A stretch of 64,000 nt of DNA from JAAXHF01 sp965242605 (GCA_965242605.1 CBDESS010000003.1:248001-312000), one strand, 5' to 3'. Positions 25,679 to 34,965 are shown, counted from the stretch's first letter. Notes: generated by a model not told the origin, from the letters alone. Made by a program: numbers and translations.

Positions 25679-26562
25679 GCGCGTGGATCGTCTGGAAGGG
25701 TGCGCCGGGTAAAGCCGATGACCATGCCGAAGGCCTGGTCGGGGCCGATCACCAGGGTATCCGGGCCGTCGGCCGCCGTGTCCAACTGCCAGGACCGCAG
25801 GAAGTCATGAGCCTGGCCGAGGTCGCGGGTCTTGAAGATCAGCGAATAGATACCCTCGCCGTGGGTGTCCAACTCACGCCCCTCCGGGCCGCCGACCGCC
25901 AGCGGCTCGGACAGATCCACAACGCTATCCTGGCCAATTGCCACAAACGCGCTGCGTTTGCGCCCGGCGACCGTCTCTTCACCCAGCAGGGTCCCGCCCA
26001 GCACCCCACAGTAGAGGTCTTTGGCCTTGGCCAGGCTGCTGACTACCACGCCAATATGGGACGCCCGCTCAATGCCCAGCGGGTGTCCCCGCCACGGCTC
26101 GTTTGACCAGCCCGGCTTGAGGCGGGGGTCGGCAATATAGTCGCCGGCCAGGGCAAACTCCAGCTGGCCCGGGGTCTCTTTGGGATGGGTCCAGACCGCG
26201 GCGGTCTTCTCGGACGGTTTGGCCCTTTTGCCCACGATATTGAACAGCCGCAAGCCTGCCGAGTCGAGCCGCTCGGAGATGGCCGCCACGTCGTCCACAT
26301 ACCAGGCGATAGAGTGGAAGTGCTGGCCAAAGCGGTCGCGGAATTTCTTGACCGACGGGTTTTTGAGCGGTTCAATCCCGGCCGGCATCATCGGCTCCAT
26401 GATGACATCCCCGATAGCGACGAGCGAGGCCGTGCGACCGGCCAACTCCTCATAGCCGTTGTAGAACCGCCTGACCGAAAACACCTCGTCGTACCAGCGA
26501 TCGACCGCTTCGAGATCGTCTACCACATGGGTGAGATGAAACAATTTGCCTATGTTGAACAT
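25675..26562 (-). CDS. VOC (glyoxalase/dioxygenase fold) protein, two modules
   Basis: 295 aa from the ATG at 26562. Module 1 (residues 1-140) begins KLFHLTHVVDDLEAVDRWYDEVF and contains HFHSIAWYVDDVAA. Module 2 begins ASHIGVVVSSLAKAKDLYCGVLGG and continues EGIYSLIFKTRDLGQAHDFL. Paired beta-alpha-beta-beta-beta units are the VOC layout of ring-cleavage dioxygenases and glyoxalases, with His and Glu as metal ligands. The substrate is unknown. It precedes no close partner, but the amidohydrolase and epoxide hydrolase genes run in the same direction upstream. Confidence 0.8.
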   Translation of the reverse strand: MFNIGKLFHLTHVVDDLEAVDRWYDEVFSVRRFYNGYEELAGRTASLVAIGDVIMEPMMPAGIEPLKNPSVKKFRDRFGQHFHSIAWYVDDVAAISERLDSAGLRLFNIVGKRAKPSEKTAAVWTHPKETPGQLEFALAGDYIADPRLKPGWSNEPWRGHPLGIERASHIGVVVSSLAKAKDLYCGVLGGTLLGEETVAGRKRSAFVAIGQDSVVDLSEPLAVGGPEGRELDTHGEGIYSLIFKTRDLGQAHDFLRSWQLDTAADGPDTLVIGPDQAFGMVIGFTRRTLPDDPRA

Positions 26563-26594
26563 GCGCGTCCCCTCGTGTGTGGGTGGGAGAATTT

Positions 26595-26617
26595 GCGGGC
26601 AGGATGCCCGCGCTCCC
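26595..26617. repeat. Dispersed GC-rich palindromic repeat, copy 1
   Basis: A 23-bp element of the form GCGGGCAGGATGCCCGC followed by GCTCCC, with an internal inverted repeat (GCGGGCA/TGCCCGC). It is intergenic between the VOC gene and the amidohydrolase gene. Near-identical copies occur at 33184-33207 and 40332-40354. Confidence 0.65.
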
Positions 26618-26698
26618 AGGTTCACACGCCTCCCCGTGCGTGTGTGCGGGAAGCATACCCCGCAGTTCTGGCCGGCTGGGCGGTCTGGACGCTGGGGC

Positions 26699-28171
26699 TC
26701 AGGCCGACCCGGGGCCGGCCAGCAGGGCCGCGGCTTCTTTTTCAACGGCTGTGCCGGCGAAAAAGTCGGAGTTGGTTTCGCCCCAGAAGCGAACCGGGTT
26801 GGTGAACACAAAGTCCCGGAAGTTGTCGGCGTTCATCAGTCCGTTGTCAACCAACTCGTGGGCTTCGTGCAGGACGCCGGCCATGTCCTGCACATCGAAA
26901 TGACCCACGTCTGAGCCGAACAGGGCGTGCAGCTCGGAGGCAAACGGATTGCACATCGTATTGAAGGCCCAGGCGTTCATCCGGTCGTCGGCCTCGCAGC
27001 CAAAGTAGAAGTTTTTGACAAACAGGTCTTTGAAGTCCTCTTTTTTGGCAATCCGGCAGGCGGCGTAGTCGTCAAGGTTAGCCACCCCACCGACATCCAT
27101 CGCCGCCTTGGGCGGCATGGCGGTGTCGAACATGGCCTCGCGCTCGCGCATGGCGGCCACCATGTCTTTGGGCGCGTAGGATTCCGCCAGTTGAAGGAGC
27201 AACTGGCCGTCCAGGTTTTTGGGGTTGACCTCTTCGAGGGCGTCCAGCTTGCGCTTCTCCCAGTGTTCAATGAGGTCAACGTACAACTGGCAGGCCCAGC
27301 CCACGCCGCCCTCCAGAAAGGCGAACTTCAGCTCGGGGAAGCGGCGGGTGACACCGCCCAGGAACAGGGCTTTGCATACCGCCTCGTTGGCCACCGCAAA
27401 ATGGCCGATGTGGTTATAGCAGAAGTTGGAGGGCGACACCCGCAGGCCAAACCCGCGTGAGCCGGAGTGAAAGCTGGGGGCGACTTTGAGCTCAATGCAT
27501 TTGGCCCACAGCGGGTCGTAGTCATACACGCTGTCCAGCCCCAGTACATCCCGCCAAGTGGCCACGCTGGCCGCTCCGGGGGTTTTCTCGGCCACGGCCT
27601 CAATTGGCCGGGCGATCAGGCTGCCCAGCATGACGACCTTGAGGCCGAGCTGCTGGACGGCGTACTCCAACTCTTCAATCGCTTCTTCGGGGGTGTGCAT
27701 CGGAATCACCGCAGAGGGCGTCATGCGGTCGGCAAAAGGCCCAAAATAATCGGCGCTGAAGGTGTTGAACGCCCGGCAGGCGGCCCGGCGCGCCTCGGCG
27801 TCGGACACCAGCGGCAGGCCGAGGCCGGCGGTCGGGTAGAGGACGCTGAAGTCAATGCCGAGCTCGTCCAGGCGTTCATTCATCAGCTTTGGCATCATGG
27901 CCGTGGCCCGGTCGCGGGTGTTTTTGGTCGGCAGCGCCCAGAAAGCCTGCTGGGCCGTGCGGTGGGCGGCCCGCTCGGCCACCGACATGGAGAGCTGGTT
28001 CTGGACCAGCCTGGGAAACATGGAGAAGCCTTCAACCGCTTTGTCGCCGCCGATCTTGCGCAGCTGGCTTCTGACCAGGGGGCCGAACTCCAACCAGTGC
28101 CCGTCGGCATCAACGACCGGGTGGGAGAGGCCGGCCCGGACCTGTGCTGACGATGTGACATGAGTACGCAT
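26699..28171 (-). CDS. Amidohydrolase-2 family metal-dependent hydrolase
   Basis: 490 aa TIM-barrel hydrolase. The N-terminal HPVVDADGHWLE supplies the first metal-binding residues. PTAGLGLPLVSDAEARRAACRAFNTFSADYFGPFADRM and SAVIPMHTPEEAIEELEYAVQQLGLKVVMLG are typical. FHSGSRGFGLRV, HIGHFAVANE, FLEGGVGWACQLY and FGSDVGHFDV give further His/Asp ligands. The family includes decarboxylases and amide hydrolases. The start ATG at 28171 follows AAGGAGG. It is 65 bp downstream of the epoxide-hydrolase gene in the same direction, a possible catabolic cluster. Confidence 0.87.
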   Translation of the reverse strand: MRTHVTSSAQVRAGLSHPVVDADGHWLEFGPLVRSQLRKIGGDKAVEGFSMFPRLVQNQLSMSVAERAAHRTAQQAFWALPTKNTRDRATAMMPKLMNERLDELGIDFSVLYPTAGLGLPLVSDAEARRAACRAFNTFSADYFGPFADRMTPSAVIPMHTPEEAIEELEYAVQQLGLKVVMLGSLIARPIEAVAEKTPGAASVATWRDVLGLDSVYDYDPLWAKCIELKVAPSFHSGSRGFGLRVSPSNFCYNHIGHFAVANEAVCKALFLGGVTRRFPELKFAFLEGGVGWACQLYVDLIEHWEKRKLDALEEVNPKNLDGQLLLQLAESYAPKDMVAAMREREAMFDTAMPPKAAMDVGGVANLDDYAACRIAKKEDFKDLFVKNFYFGCEADDRMNAWAFNTMCNPFASELHALFGSDVGHFDVQDMAGVLHEAHELVDNGLMNADNFRDFVFTNPVRFWGETNSDFFAGTAVEKEAAALLAGPGSA

Positions 28172-28236
28172 AACACAACCTCCTTCTTGTGAACAAATGC
28201 AGCCAGCATAGGAACTTTCCTGGGGTTTTTCAACAT

Positions 28237-29193
28237 TCAGGCAAAGGGGCGCAGAAAGCCGAGCAGGGCGGCGTTGAGCTCGGCCGGTTTCTCCATCTGG
28301 ACCCAGTGGCCGGCCCCGTCAATCAGGACCTTGCCACGCAGGTCGGAGACAGAGCTGTCCATCATCTCCAGCATCCCGCCGCCGGCAAAGGACAGCACCA
28401 GGTCTTTTTTGCCGGCGATGAAAAAGGCCGGCGGCTCAATCCTGGCCTCGGCCAGTTGCGGGGTGATGTCAAAGTTGCGGTCGATATTCCGGTACCAGTT
28501 GACCGGCCCCCGAAAGCCGCTCTGCCTGTACTGGACTTCGTAATAATCGAGGTCTTCAGCCGTCAGCCAGGCCGGCAGGGTGTCGGGGTCGGGCAGACCG
28601 TCCAGAAAGCCGGCGCTGGCCGGCTTGGGGGTAAACCACACCCCCTCGGGCGCGTCACCAGAGGCCACATAATAGATGACACGCAGCGACTTGCGGATGT
28701 CGGCTTCCAACTCGGCCTCGGCCACCCCCGGCCGCTGAAAGTAGACGATATACCAGAAGTTGTCGCCAAAGTTCTCCTGCCGGGTCATCACCCCGGCCTG
28801 CCCCCGGATATAGGGCACGCTCATGCCGACCACGGCCCGCACCCGCTCGGGGTGGAGCAGGGCGGTGTGCCAGGCCACCGGAGCACCCCAGTCATGGCCG
28901 ACCACCACAAACCGCTCGTGGCCCAGGGCCTCGGCCAGACCGACCACATCGTTGGTTAACTCAATGATATCATAGGCTTCGACGGCTTCGGGCCGGTCGC
29001 TGCCGCCGTAGCCACGCTGGTCGGGGACGGCAACCTGAAAGCCGGCCTTGACCAGCGGGTCGATCTGATGCCGCCACAAATACCAGCACTGGGGGAAGCC
29101 GTGGAGCAGGATCACCAGCCGGCCTGTGCCTTCGACGACGGTCCGCAGCCGAATCCCGTTGGTCTCGATCATCTGAAAATGCCGCTCTTGCAT
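28237..29193 (-). CDS. Alpha/beta hydrolase, epoxide hydrolase-like
   Basis: 318 aa from the ATG at 29193 behind AAAGGAG. The oxyanion motif LLHGFPQCWYLWRHQI, the nucleophile elbow VVGHDWGAPVAW (Asp, as in epoxide hydrolases and dehalogenases rather than Ser), DQRGYGGSDRP, and the His motif GAGHWVQMEKP. A cap domain lies in between (about 140-230) and includes Tyr candidates for epoxide activation. Product would be a diol. Same direction as the amidohydrolase gene. Confidence 0.87.
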   Translation of the reverse strand: MQERHFQMIETNGIRLRTVVEGTGRLVILLHGFPQCWYLWRHQIDPLVKAGFQVAVPDQRGYGGSDRPEAVEAYDIIELTNDVVGLAEALGHERFVVVGHDWGAPVAWHTALLHPERVRAVVGMSVPYIRGQAGVMTRQENFGDNFWYIVYFQRPGVAEAELEADIRKSLRVIYYVASGDAPEGVWFTPKPASAGFLDGLPDPDTLPAWLTAEDLDYYEVQYRQSGFRGPVNWYRNIDRNFDITPQLAEARIEPPAFFIAGKKDLVLSFAGGGMLEMMDSSVSDLRGKVLIDGAGHWVQMEKPAELNAALLGFLRPFA

Positions 29194-29484
29194 GGCCTTC
29201 TCCTTTGCCGTTCCTGACGGCTGTGGTGTCTGACTCGGGTGTAGCATACGCTTGCGGCCTGGCTTGGCGATTCCGTAATCAGGGCGCGGTCATCTGCCAC
29301 GAAACCATCAATACCCCGACCGCCGATGAGTGGGAACAACCGTCGTGCTTGCAAACAGCCCAATCGTCTGATTCACTCCGCGCTGACTGTGACATATTCG
29401 CCTAACCCGCAGCATCGGAACAAAACACAGAGAAAGTCTCAATGGTCAATCCCTCTTGCACAGGAAGTCGTCTGCTTCAAGACG
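29194..29484. other. Intergenic region, divergent
   Basis: 291 bp between the epoxide hydrolase gene (minus) and a two-gene unit (plus). Composition changes from GC-rich to AT-richer here, marking the left edge of a probable accessory segment. No gene, tRNA or insertion sequence is evident, and no promoter I can defend. Confidence 0.4.
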
Positions 29485-29763
29485 ATGTACACAAACGGTT
29501 GGCTCAACAACGATACTGCTTGGGGGCTGCATTATCTGAATGGTGTGCTGGATTACCTCGGACTCGCTCAGGACCATGCAACTCAGGTCTTCATCGCAAA
29601 ATTTGTAGGCAGTTGGGGAACCTGGCATGGCTATCCCGCTGATCACACACAGAACCAACAGGATATCCCTCCAGAACGAATTTGCAAAATCTGGATGGCC
29701 ACCGATGTCTTGAGGCGGGCGCAGATTCGGAAGATTACGAAAGGCCAGGCATGTGGCCTTTGA
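29485..29763 (+). CDS. Unknown protein, first gene of a two-gene unit
   Basis: 92 aa from the ATG at 29485, beginning YTNGWLNNDTAWGLHYLNGVL and continuing VFIAKFVGSWGTWHGYPADH and IPPERICKIWMATDVLRRAQIRKI. No signal peptide or membrane segment; a Trp/His-rich centre. A longer frame goes up to 29326 but lacks coding character. Its 3' end overlaps the next gene's start by 13 bp. The GKGTWHGYPADH-like block looks conserved to me but I cannot name a family. Base use is closer to its AT-rich neighbours than to the flanking metabolic genes. Confidence 0.55.
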   Translation: MYTNGWLNNDTAWGLHYLNGVLDYLGLAQDHATQVFIAKFVGSWGTWHGYPADHTQNQQDIPPERICKIWMATDVLRRAQIRKITKGQACGL

Positions 29764-30965
29764 AGTTGACCATTCCAGGTCGCTACTGGGACACACAGAT
29801 TTACCGTGGACGCCTCTACCTCTTTGAGGTGGATGGGAGCATCTTGACGCTGGATTGGGACCGTCTCATTCAGGATATGCGGATTGAGCACTCTTTGAAG
29901 ATCGCTCTCGTCTGGGCGTTTCAGCGAAGCGACTATCTGTACCGGCTTGCGGCAACAGGAATTTTCCACGATGAAGAGTTCAAGGCGATGATGAATCGTC
30001 GTTTTTCGACCCTGGCCAGAACCCCCCTCATCCTGAAAGAAGAGCAGCTCAAAGAGGCGTCTTTGGGTCAACAGGCAAATCGCTTTCCTTTTCCACATGC
30101 AGACTCCACAGTGTACACCCGGCGGCTTTACATATCTTCTCGGAGCGGCCTCTTTTCAGCGAACTGCATGGGACAGACCAAATACCCCATCAGTACCCAC
30201 GTCAAAAAACTCTGGGACTGCCCTGTCCTGGCGGTGGGCGCGTCATATGGGGCTTTGGCTCTTGCTGCCGGAGAAGAAGGGTTGTGGGAGACAGATACAT
30301 TTGAAACCGCTGAAACCGCTTCCGTGACGAATCCCCATCATCTTGCAGAGCGGCATTGCAACGAATGCGAATGGGCCTTCCACAGTATCTATGGCTCCTC
30401 ATCAAAAGGGCCGGGAGTTTTGGCCGCCTATCACAAGACACGGACGGAATCTGGTACGCCTGGAAGAACTGCGTATCAACGGGAGTTTGACCGGCTGATA
30501 CCAGAAGAAGAAATCTTCCCGGATTCTGAAGAGCCAGAGGTCTATTCCTGGGCGGCTCAGGACAAGATTTGTCAGGCGGCCAACGGCACTATACGGGTAG
30601 CCAGATATCAGCCTTGGGACAAGAGAACCCCTCTTCAACTCCTCGGTGATCTTGCCCTTGAACGTCACGGAGAGGCTATCGTATCAGCGAAGGTTGCCTT
30701 GTTCGGAACTGTTGTCGAACTGGACTCCAGCCTGGTCGTCCTATCCAGCAATGGCACGATTCTCTCCATTGACGGCGAGCCGGTATCATGGAGGGTCTTT
30801 CCAAGGTCTCGTCACTACGAAAACCATCTTCACGTCATTTATGATGACCGCCTGGAAATTTTCTCGTTCAACCACGATTGCCTGATTGACCAGCAGAAAA
30901 AGATATCAGGCATTTCAAACAGGGCTGAACAGGATCGCATATCTTTTGATTCATCAGGATTCTGA
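29751..30965 (+). CDS. Unknown protein, second gene of a two-gene unit
   Basis: 404 aa from the ATG at 29751 (AAAGGCCAGGC upstream), which overlaps the preceding gene. It opens LTIPGRYWDTQIYRGRLYLF and EVDGSILTLDWDRLI, and later strands such as YTRRLYISSRSGLFSAN, GASYGALALAAGEEGLWE, VELDSSLVVLSSNGTILSI and HLHVIYDDRLEIFSFNHD recall short beta-propeller blades (repeated hydrophobic strands with Gly and Asp turns). Two Cys close together (HCNECEW) sit mid-protein. Function unknown. It is immediately upstream of a single-chain nuclease-methylase, so a defence-island passenger or sensor is possible; this is inference from position. Confidence 0.65.
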   Translation: MWPLKLTIPGRYWDTQIYRGRLYLFEVDGSILTLDWDRLIQDMRIEHSLKIALVWAFQRSDYLYRLAATGIFHDEEFKAMMNRRFSTLARTPLILKEEQLKEASLGQQANRFPFPHADSTVYTRRLYISSRSGLFSANCMGQTKYPISTHVKKLWDCPVLAVGASYGALALAAGEEGLWETDTFETAETASVTNPHHLAERHCNECEWAFHSIYGSSSKGPGVLAAYHKTRTESGTPGRTAYQREFDRLIPEEEIFPDSEEPEVYSWAAQDKICQAANGTIRVARYQPWDKRTPLQLLGDLALERHGEAIVSAKVALFGTVVELDSSLVVLSSNGTILSIDGEPVSWRVFPRSRHYENHLHVIYDDRLEIFSFNHDCLIDQQKKISGISNRAEQDRISFDSSGF

Positions 30966-31041
30966 GGGTTACGCTTTTTGCACGCTACCCATCGCCATAC
31001 AATTCCCCTGCCACGCCGTATGACGCTGCGGATGCTGCGGA

Positions 31042-34000
31042 TTGCGGCCATTTCTCGATTTGCTCTACCGTAACGACAGAGGACGGCTCCCCGCCCGTGC
31101 TGACCCCATCATGCTGAGCCCAGAGGAAAGAGATGCGCTGGTGGCGGAACTCGCGACCCGCCCCGGTCACGAAAAAGTCCGCGTTCTGGTCCACCGCCTG
31201 ATGGTCGATGGGCTGGGCGCGGACAGCCGGGATATGGATTTCGAGAAGCCGGTTCCCGAAGTACATGGCCGGATCGATGCCCTGCTGGGACGTACCGTGC
31301 TGGAGTTCAAGTCTGACCTGAGACGTGAACGCCGGGATGCGGAAGAAGAACTCAGTCGCTATCTGAGCGACCGCCAGCGTGTGGCCGGCACACGCTATGT
31401 CGGGCTGGCGACCGACGGGGCGGACTTCACGGTCTATTTTCTCAAGTCCGGCCGGCTGCGTGAGGCCGGCGGCTATCGCACCGACGCCTCGGCGTCGCGC
31501 GAGCTGCTGGTCTGGCTGCAAAGCGCGGTCGCCGTTGGCGACGAGCTGCTGCCCGAGCCGGACATCATCAGGCGCGAGTTCGGACGCCACAGCATTGCCG
31601 CCCGGCGCGCGCTTGATGAGCTCGGTGAGCTGTGGGCCGGGGTGGCGGAGATGCCCGGGGCACGCCTCAAGCGCGAGCTGTGGAACCGCCTGCTGAGCCT
31701 GGCCTATGGGGCCGGGGTCGGTGACGATGGCCTGTTTTTGCAGCATACCTATCTGGCCGTCATTGCTAAGGCGGTGGCCTGGAACGCGATGATCGACACG
31801 CCGCCGGCGGACGCCGCGGCCGTGCTGCACGGCGAGGCGTTCAGCCATCTCGGCATCAGTGGGCAGAGCGAGCCGGACTTCTTTGACTGGATACTGGCCG
31901 CCCGGGGCGGGTCTGAACTGGTCATGCAGATGGTGCGCCTGGTCGGCCGTTTCCGGCTGGCCGATATCCGCATGGACGTGTTGAAGGCGCTCTATGAGAG
32001 CCTGATTGACCCCGACACCCGGCACGACCTCGGCGAGTACTACACCCCCGACTGGCTGGCGGCCCGCATGGTGGCCGCGGCGGTGGACAAGCCGTTGGAG
32101 CAGCGTGTCATGGACCCGGCCTGCGGCTCGGGTGCCTTTCTGTTCCATGCCGTCCGGGCGGTGCTGGCCGGCGCGGAGGCGGCCGGCCTGTCGCCGGTTC
32201 AGCAGGTGGAACGTGCGATTTCGCGGGTGGCCGGCATTGATATTCATCCGGTCGCGGTCATTTTTGCCCGCGTTACCTACCTGCTGGCGTTGATGCCGGC
32301 CTTGCGCGCCGGCGGCCATCCGGGTGCGCTGGCCGTGCCCGTCTATCTGGGCGATGCCCTGCAATGGAACCTGAACCGGCCTGATGCTGGAGGGCATCAC
32401 GGTCCATCCTCACAACCGCCGCTGCTGGCCGACGACGAGACCCTGAACATTTTTGTGCCGGCCATACGGGTCAGCACGCCCGGGCCCAGACAGCTCGCCG
32501 CGGTCGCGCTCTGCTTCCCGGCCGCGGTGGCTTCGGACGCCGCGCTGTTTGACCGGGTGCTGAACAGCATGATTGAGTTTGGCGCACGGGGTGAGCCGCT
32601 GGCCAATTTTGCCGCCTGGCTGGAGCGTGAGGGGGCGGCTTCGAAGCAGGACCGCCGCGTTCTGAAGACGACCTATACGACCATGCGCCGGCTGCAAGAA
32701 GAGGGCCGCAACCACATCTGGGGCTATGTGGCCCGCAACCTGGCCCGTCCGGTATGGCTGGCCTCCGAGGCCCAGAAGGCCGATGTGGTGCTCGGCAACC
32801 CGCCGTGGGTGTCCTACCGCTATATGAGCGGAGACTTCAAGGAGCGCTTCCGTTGGGAGAGCCGGGCCGCGGGGCTGTGGGTCGGCGGCAAGGTGGCTAC
32901 CCAGCAGGACTTGTCCGGCTATTTCTATTTGCGGGCCGCCGGCCTGTATATGCGCCGGGCCGGCCGGATGGCGATGGTCCTGCCCGCGGCTGCTCTGTCG
33001 CGCCAAGCCTACGCGCCGTTCAGGGCGGGGGAGGTGGTACGCTTTGGCCAGCCGGCCTTGCGCCTGCGTTTCACCCAGGCCTGGGCCTTTGGACCTGAGG
33101 TCCAGCCCTTGTTTCCGGTGCCAAGCTGTGTGCTGTTTGCCGAGGTCCAGGCCGAAGATGCCGGGCCGAAGTCTGTGGGGACTGCGGGTCAGGATGCCCG
33201 CGCTCCCGGGAAGACGCCGGGCCGCATCCTGGCCTTTGCCGGCAGCCTGCCCAGGCGTGACGCCGACCGGGCCGAGGCCGACGCTACTCTGACTGAAACC
33301 CCCGCGCCCTGGCCGGCCGTTGCCTCGTCTGATCCGGCCGGCTCGCCCTACCGCAAAGCCTTTCGTCAGGGCGCAACCCTGGTTCCCCGCCGGTTTGTGC
33401 TGGTTGAGCCGGTGATGAGCTCTGGAAGGCTGCCGCCTAACCCCGCGTTTCCCCTGGTGCGCGGGCGGGCCGGCAATCTGGACAAAGCCCCGTGGAAAGA
33501 CCTGCCGCCGCCTCAGGGCACGCTTGAGCGGGCATTTCTGCGGCCTGTGCTACTCGGCGAATCCATCGTCCCGTTCTGTGTCCTGGGCGCACACCTGGCG
33601 GTCATTCCGTGGGCCGAGGGTGAACTCATGGACGCGGCCCGGGCTGCTGAGCGTGGCTACCCGCGGTTGTCGCACTGGCTCAAAAACAGTGAAACGGTAT
33701 GGGAGCGGCACAAGCGAAGCGGCCATAGGTTTACAGAACAATTGGACTACTACGGCAAGCTGTCTGCACAATTCCCGATTGCGCCGATCCGCGTGGTGTA
33801 TACTGCGGCTGGCACCTATCTTGCCGCCTGTGTTGTTGAGAACGAGACCGCGATCATCGATAATAGCCTGTATTGGGCCGCGGTTGAGGATGTTGCTGGG
33901 GCCTGGTACTTATGCGCGGTTTTCAACAGCTGGGCCCTGCGCGACGGCGTTGCCGTCTATCAATCCCAAGGCCAATGGGGCGCGCGTCACTTTGACAAAT

Positions 34001-34239
34001 ACGTCTTCAACCTGCCCATCCCGCGCTTTGAGGGAGAGAACGCCCTGCACCGCGCATTAGCCGAGGCGGCACAGACCGCGGCCGGCCTGGCCCACAGCCT
34101 GCCCCGCAAAGAGGGCGAGCATTTTACCCGCGTCCGCCGGCGCGTCCGGGCCGCCCTGGCCGAACACGGCGTTGCCGGCCACATGGAAGGGCTGGTTGCT
34201 CAACTGCTTGATTCCACTCGAGAAGGAGCGGATACTTGA
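31042..34239 (+). CDS. Single-chain restriction-modification protein (type IIG/Eco57I-like)
   Basis: About 1065 aa. N-terminal nuclease: GRIDALLGRTVLEFKSDLRRE contains D79, E88, K90 in a D-(E)xK pattern of PD-(D/E)xK enzymes. Methylase: TPDWLAARMV, motif I MDPACGSGAFLFHAVRA (about residue 355), IDIHPVAVIFAR, and motif IV VLGNPPWVSYRYM (about 586), an N6-adenine type. The C-terminal third (about 720-1065) would be target recognition. The start is uncertain: TTG 31042 or ATG 31111. A dispersed GC-rich repeat is embedded in frame at 33184-33207, adding the peptide GQDARAPG between methylase and specificity parts. The protein may tolerate it, as it lies in a linker. Confidence 0.85.
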   Translation: MRPFLDLLYRNDRGRLPARADPIMLSPEERDALVAELATRPGHEKVRVLVHRLMVDGLGADSRDMDFEKPVPEVHGRIDALLGRTVLEFKSDLRRERRDAEEELSRYLSDRQRVAGTRYVGLATDGADFTVYFLKSGRLREAGGYRTDASASRELLVWLQSAVAVGDELLPEPDIIRREFGRHSIAARRALDELGELWAGVAEMPGARLKRELWNRLLSLAYGAGVGDDGLFLQHTYLAVIAKAVAWNAMIDTPPADAAAVLHGEAFSHLGISGQSEPDFFDWILAARGGSELVMQMVRLVGRFRLADIRMDVLKALYESLIDPDTRHDLGEYYTPDWLAARMVAAAVDKPLEQRVMDPACGSGAFLFHAVRAVLAGAEAAGLSPVQQVERAISRVAGIDIHPVAVIFARVTYLLALMPALRAGGHPGALAVPVYLGDALQWNLNRPDAGGHHGPSSQPPLLADDETLNIFVPAIRVSTPGPRQLAAVALCFPAAVASDAALFDRVLNSMIEFGARGEPLANFAAWLEREGAASKQDRRVLKTTYTTMRRLQEEGRNHIWGYVARNLARPVWLASEAQKADVVLGNPPWVSYRYMSGDFKERFRWESRAAGLWVGGKVATQQDLSGYFYLRAAGLYMRRAGRMAMVLPAAALSRQAYAPFRAGEVVRFGQPALRLRFTQAWAFGPEVQPLFPVPSCVLFAEVQAEDAGPKSVGTAGQDARAPGKTPGRILAFAGSLPRRDADRAEADATLTETPAPWPAVASSDPAGSPYRKAFRQGATLVPRRFVLVEPVMSSGRLPPNPAFPLVRGRAGNLDKAPWKDLPPPQGTLERAFLRPVLLGESIVPFCVLGAHLAVIPWAEGELMDAARAAERGYPRLSHWLKNSETVWERHKRSGHRFTEQLDYYGKLSAQFPIAPIRVVYTAAGTYLAACVVENETAIIDNSLYWAAVEDVAGAWYLCAVFNSWALRDGVAVYQSQGQWGARHFDKYVFNLPIPRFEGENALHRALAEAAQTAAGLAHSLPRKEGEHFTRVRRRVRAALAEHGVAGHMEGLVAQLLDSTREGADT
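33184..33207. repeat. Dispersed GC-rich palindromic repeat, copy 2 (inside a CDS)
   Basis: Same element as at 26595 with one extra base (GCGGGTCAGGATGCCCGC, then GCTCCC). It is translated in frame within the type IIG-like gene as AGQDARAP. The reading frame stays open on both sides. Confidence 0.65.
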
Positions 34240-34629
34240 AGGATGACGGGATGTGATCCAGTCGAGTGACGCCCTGTGGCTGACCCGACCTGCGCGATTT
34301 GATCGCCAATACCCGTATGCTGAGCTTGAAGTTGGGAAGGGCCAGGGTTTCAAAAGCGTTTTGACAGTGTGGCCGGTCTGGCGGTGAATCTCTTTGAGCG
34401 ACAAGCCTTTTTTGACGTACAGGGTGCGGGCTTCGGCCCGGTCGTTGCGTTTGTCCTGTGTTGAGCGGTATGGCATAGGGAGGTTCCTGCGGAGCAGTCG
34501 GCGTCAGGTAAGCGGTCAGCCCGAGCGCAAGCCGTGTGTGGCCCAACTAGCCAGAGGTGTCTGGGCAGCATATAATCCTGTCGCCGCCCACAGGCATAAA
34601 AGGGCGAGTCCAGCAGAGGAGAGAGAGCT
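34240..34629. other. Intergenic region with HTH-gene fragment
   Basis: Apart from the minus-strand fragment listed separately (34360-34476), I see no gene or RNA in these 390 bp. They separate the type IIG-like gene from a small lipoprotein gene. Confidence 0.4.
34360..34476 (-). pseudogene. Helix-turn-helix protein fragment
   Basis: From ATG 34476 (AGGAA upstream) the frame reads STQDKRNDRAEARTLYVKKG then LSLKEIHRQTGHTVKTL. This resembles the N-terminal HTH of small phage-terminase-like or DUF1804-type proteins (arginine-rich start, then a helix-turn-helix). Afterwards the sequence loses protein character although the frame stays open into the antisense of the neighbouring gene. Probably a truncated remnant, perhaps of a phage or mobile element. 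Confidence 0.35.
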
Positions 34630-34965
34630 ATGCGACTTGGGAGACTTGGCAGAGCCGTTGCAATGGGAATGATGTTCGGCGGGGTCGTATTCCTGGCCGC
34701 CTGTCCGGGAGACCTGGAGGAAGCGGCCCAAGAGGCGACCAAAGTGGACGAGGTGGCGGAGCCACAGGGAACGCGTGACGAGTGTCTGGAACAGTGTCAG
34801 CAAGCCGCGACCAGACAAGAAGAAGACTGCATCGCCAAACTGTCAGAGGAAGAGAAAGCCGACCCGACCGCCTTTGATAGCCCGGTGCTGGCCTGTCAGA
34901 ACGACGCCCGGGGCGACCTGACCGCCTGTCAGGTCGAGTGCAACAACCAGTTCCGCGGCCGCTAA
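34630..34965 (+). CDS. Small Cys-rich lipoprotein
   Basis: 111 aa. The signal peptide ends in the lipobox FLAAC, followed by a short acidic Ala-rich linker. The mature part has five further Cys (ECLEQCQQ, DCIAKL, LACQNDA, TACQVECNNQ), spaced for disulfide-linked helices, a CxxxC pattern. Strong ribosome site AGAGGAGAGAGAG. Envelope location is predicted; function unknown. Confidence 0.8.
   Translation: MRLGRLGRAVAMGMMFGGVVFLAACPGDLEEAAQEATKVDEVAEPQGTRDECLEQCQQAATRQEEDCIAKLSEEEKADPTAFDSPVLACQNDARGDLTACQVECNNQFRGR

Noticed and set aside
30985..32400. 471-aa minus-strand open frame
   Set aside because: It is antisense to the type IIG-like gene, has low-complexity Arg/Gly/His composition and no ribosome site; a GC-rich shadow.
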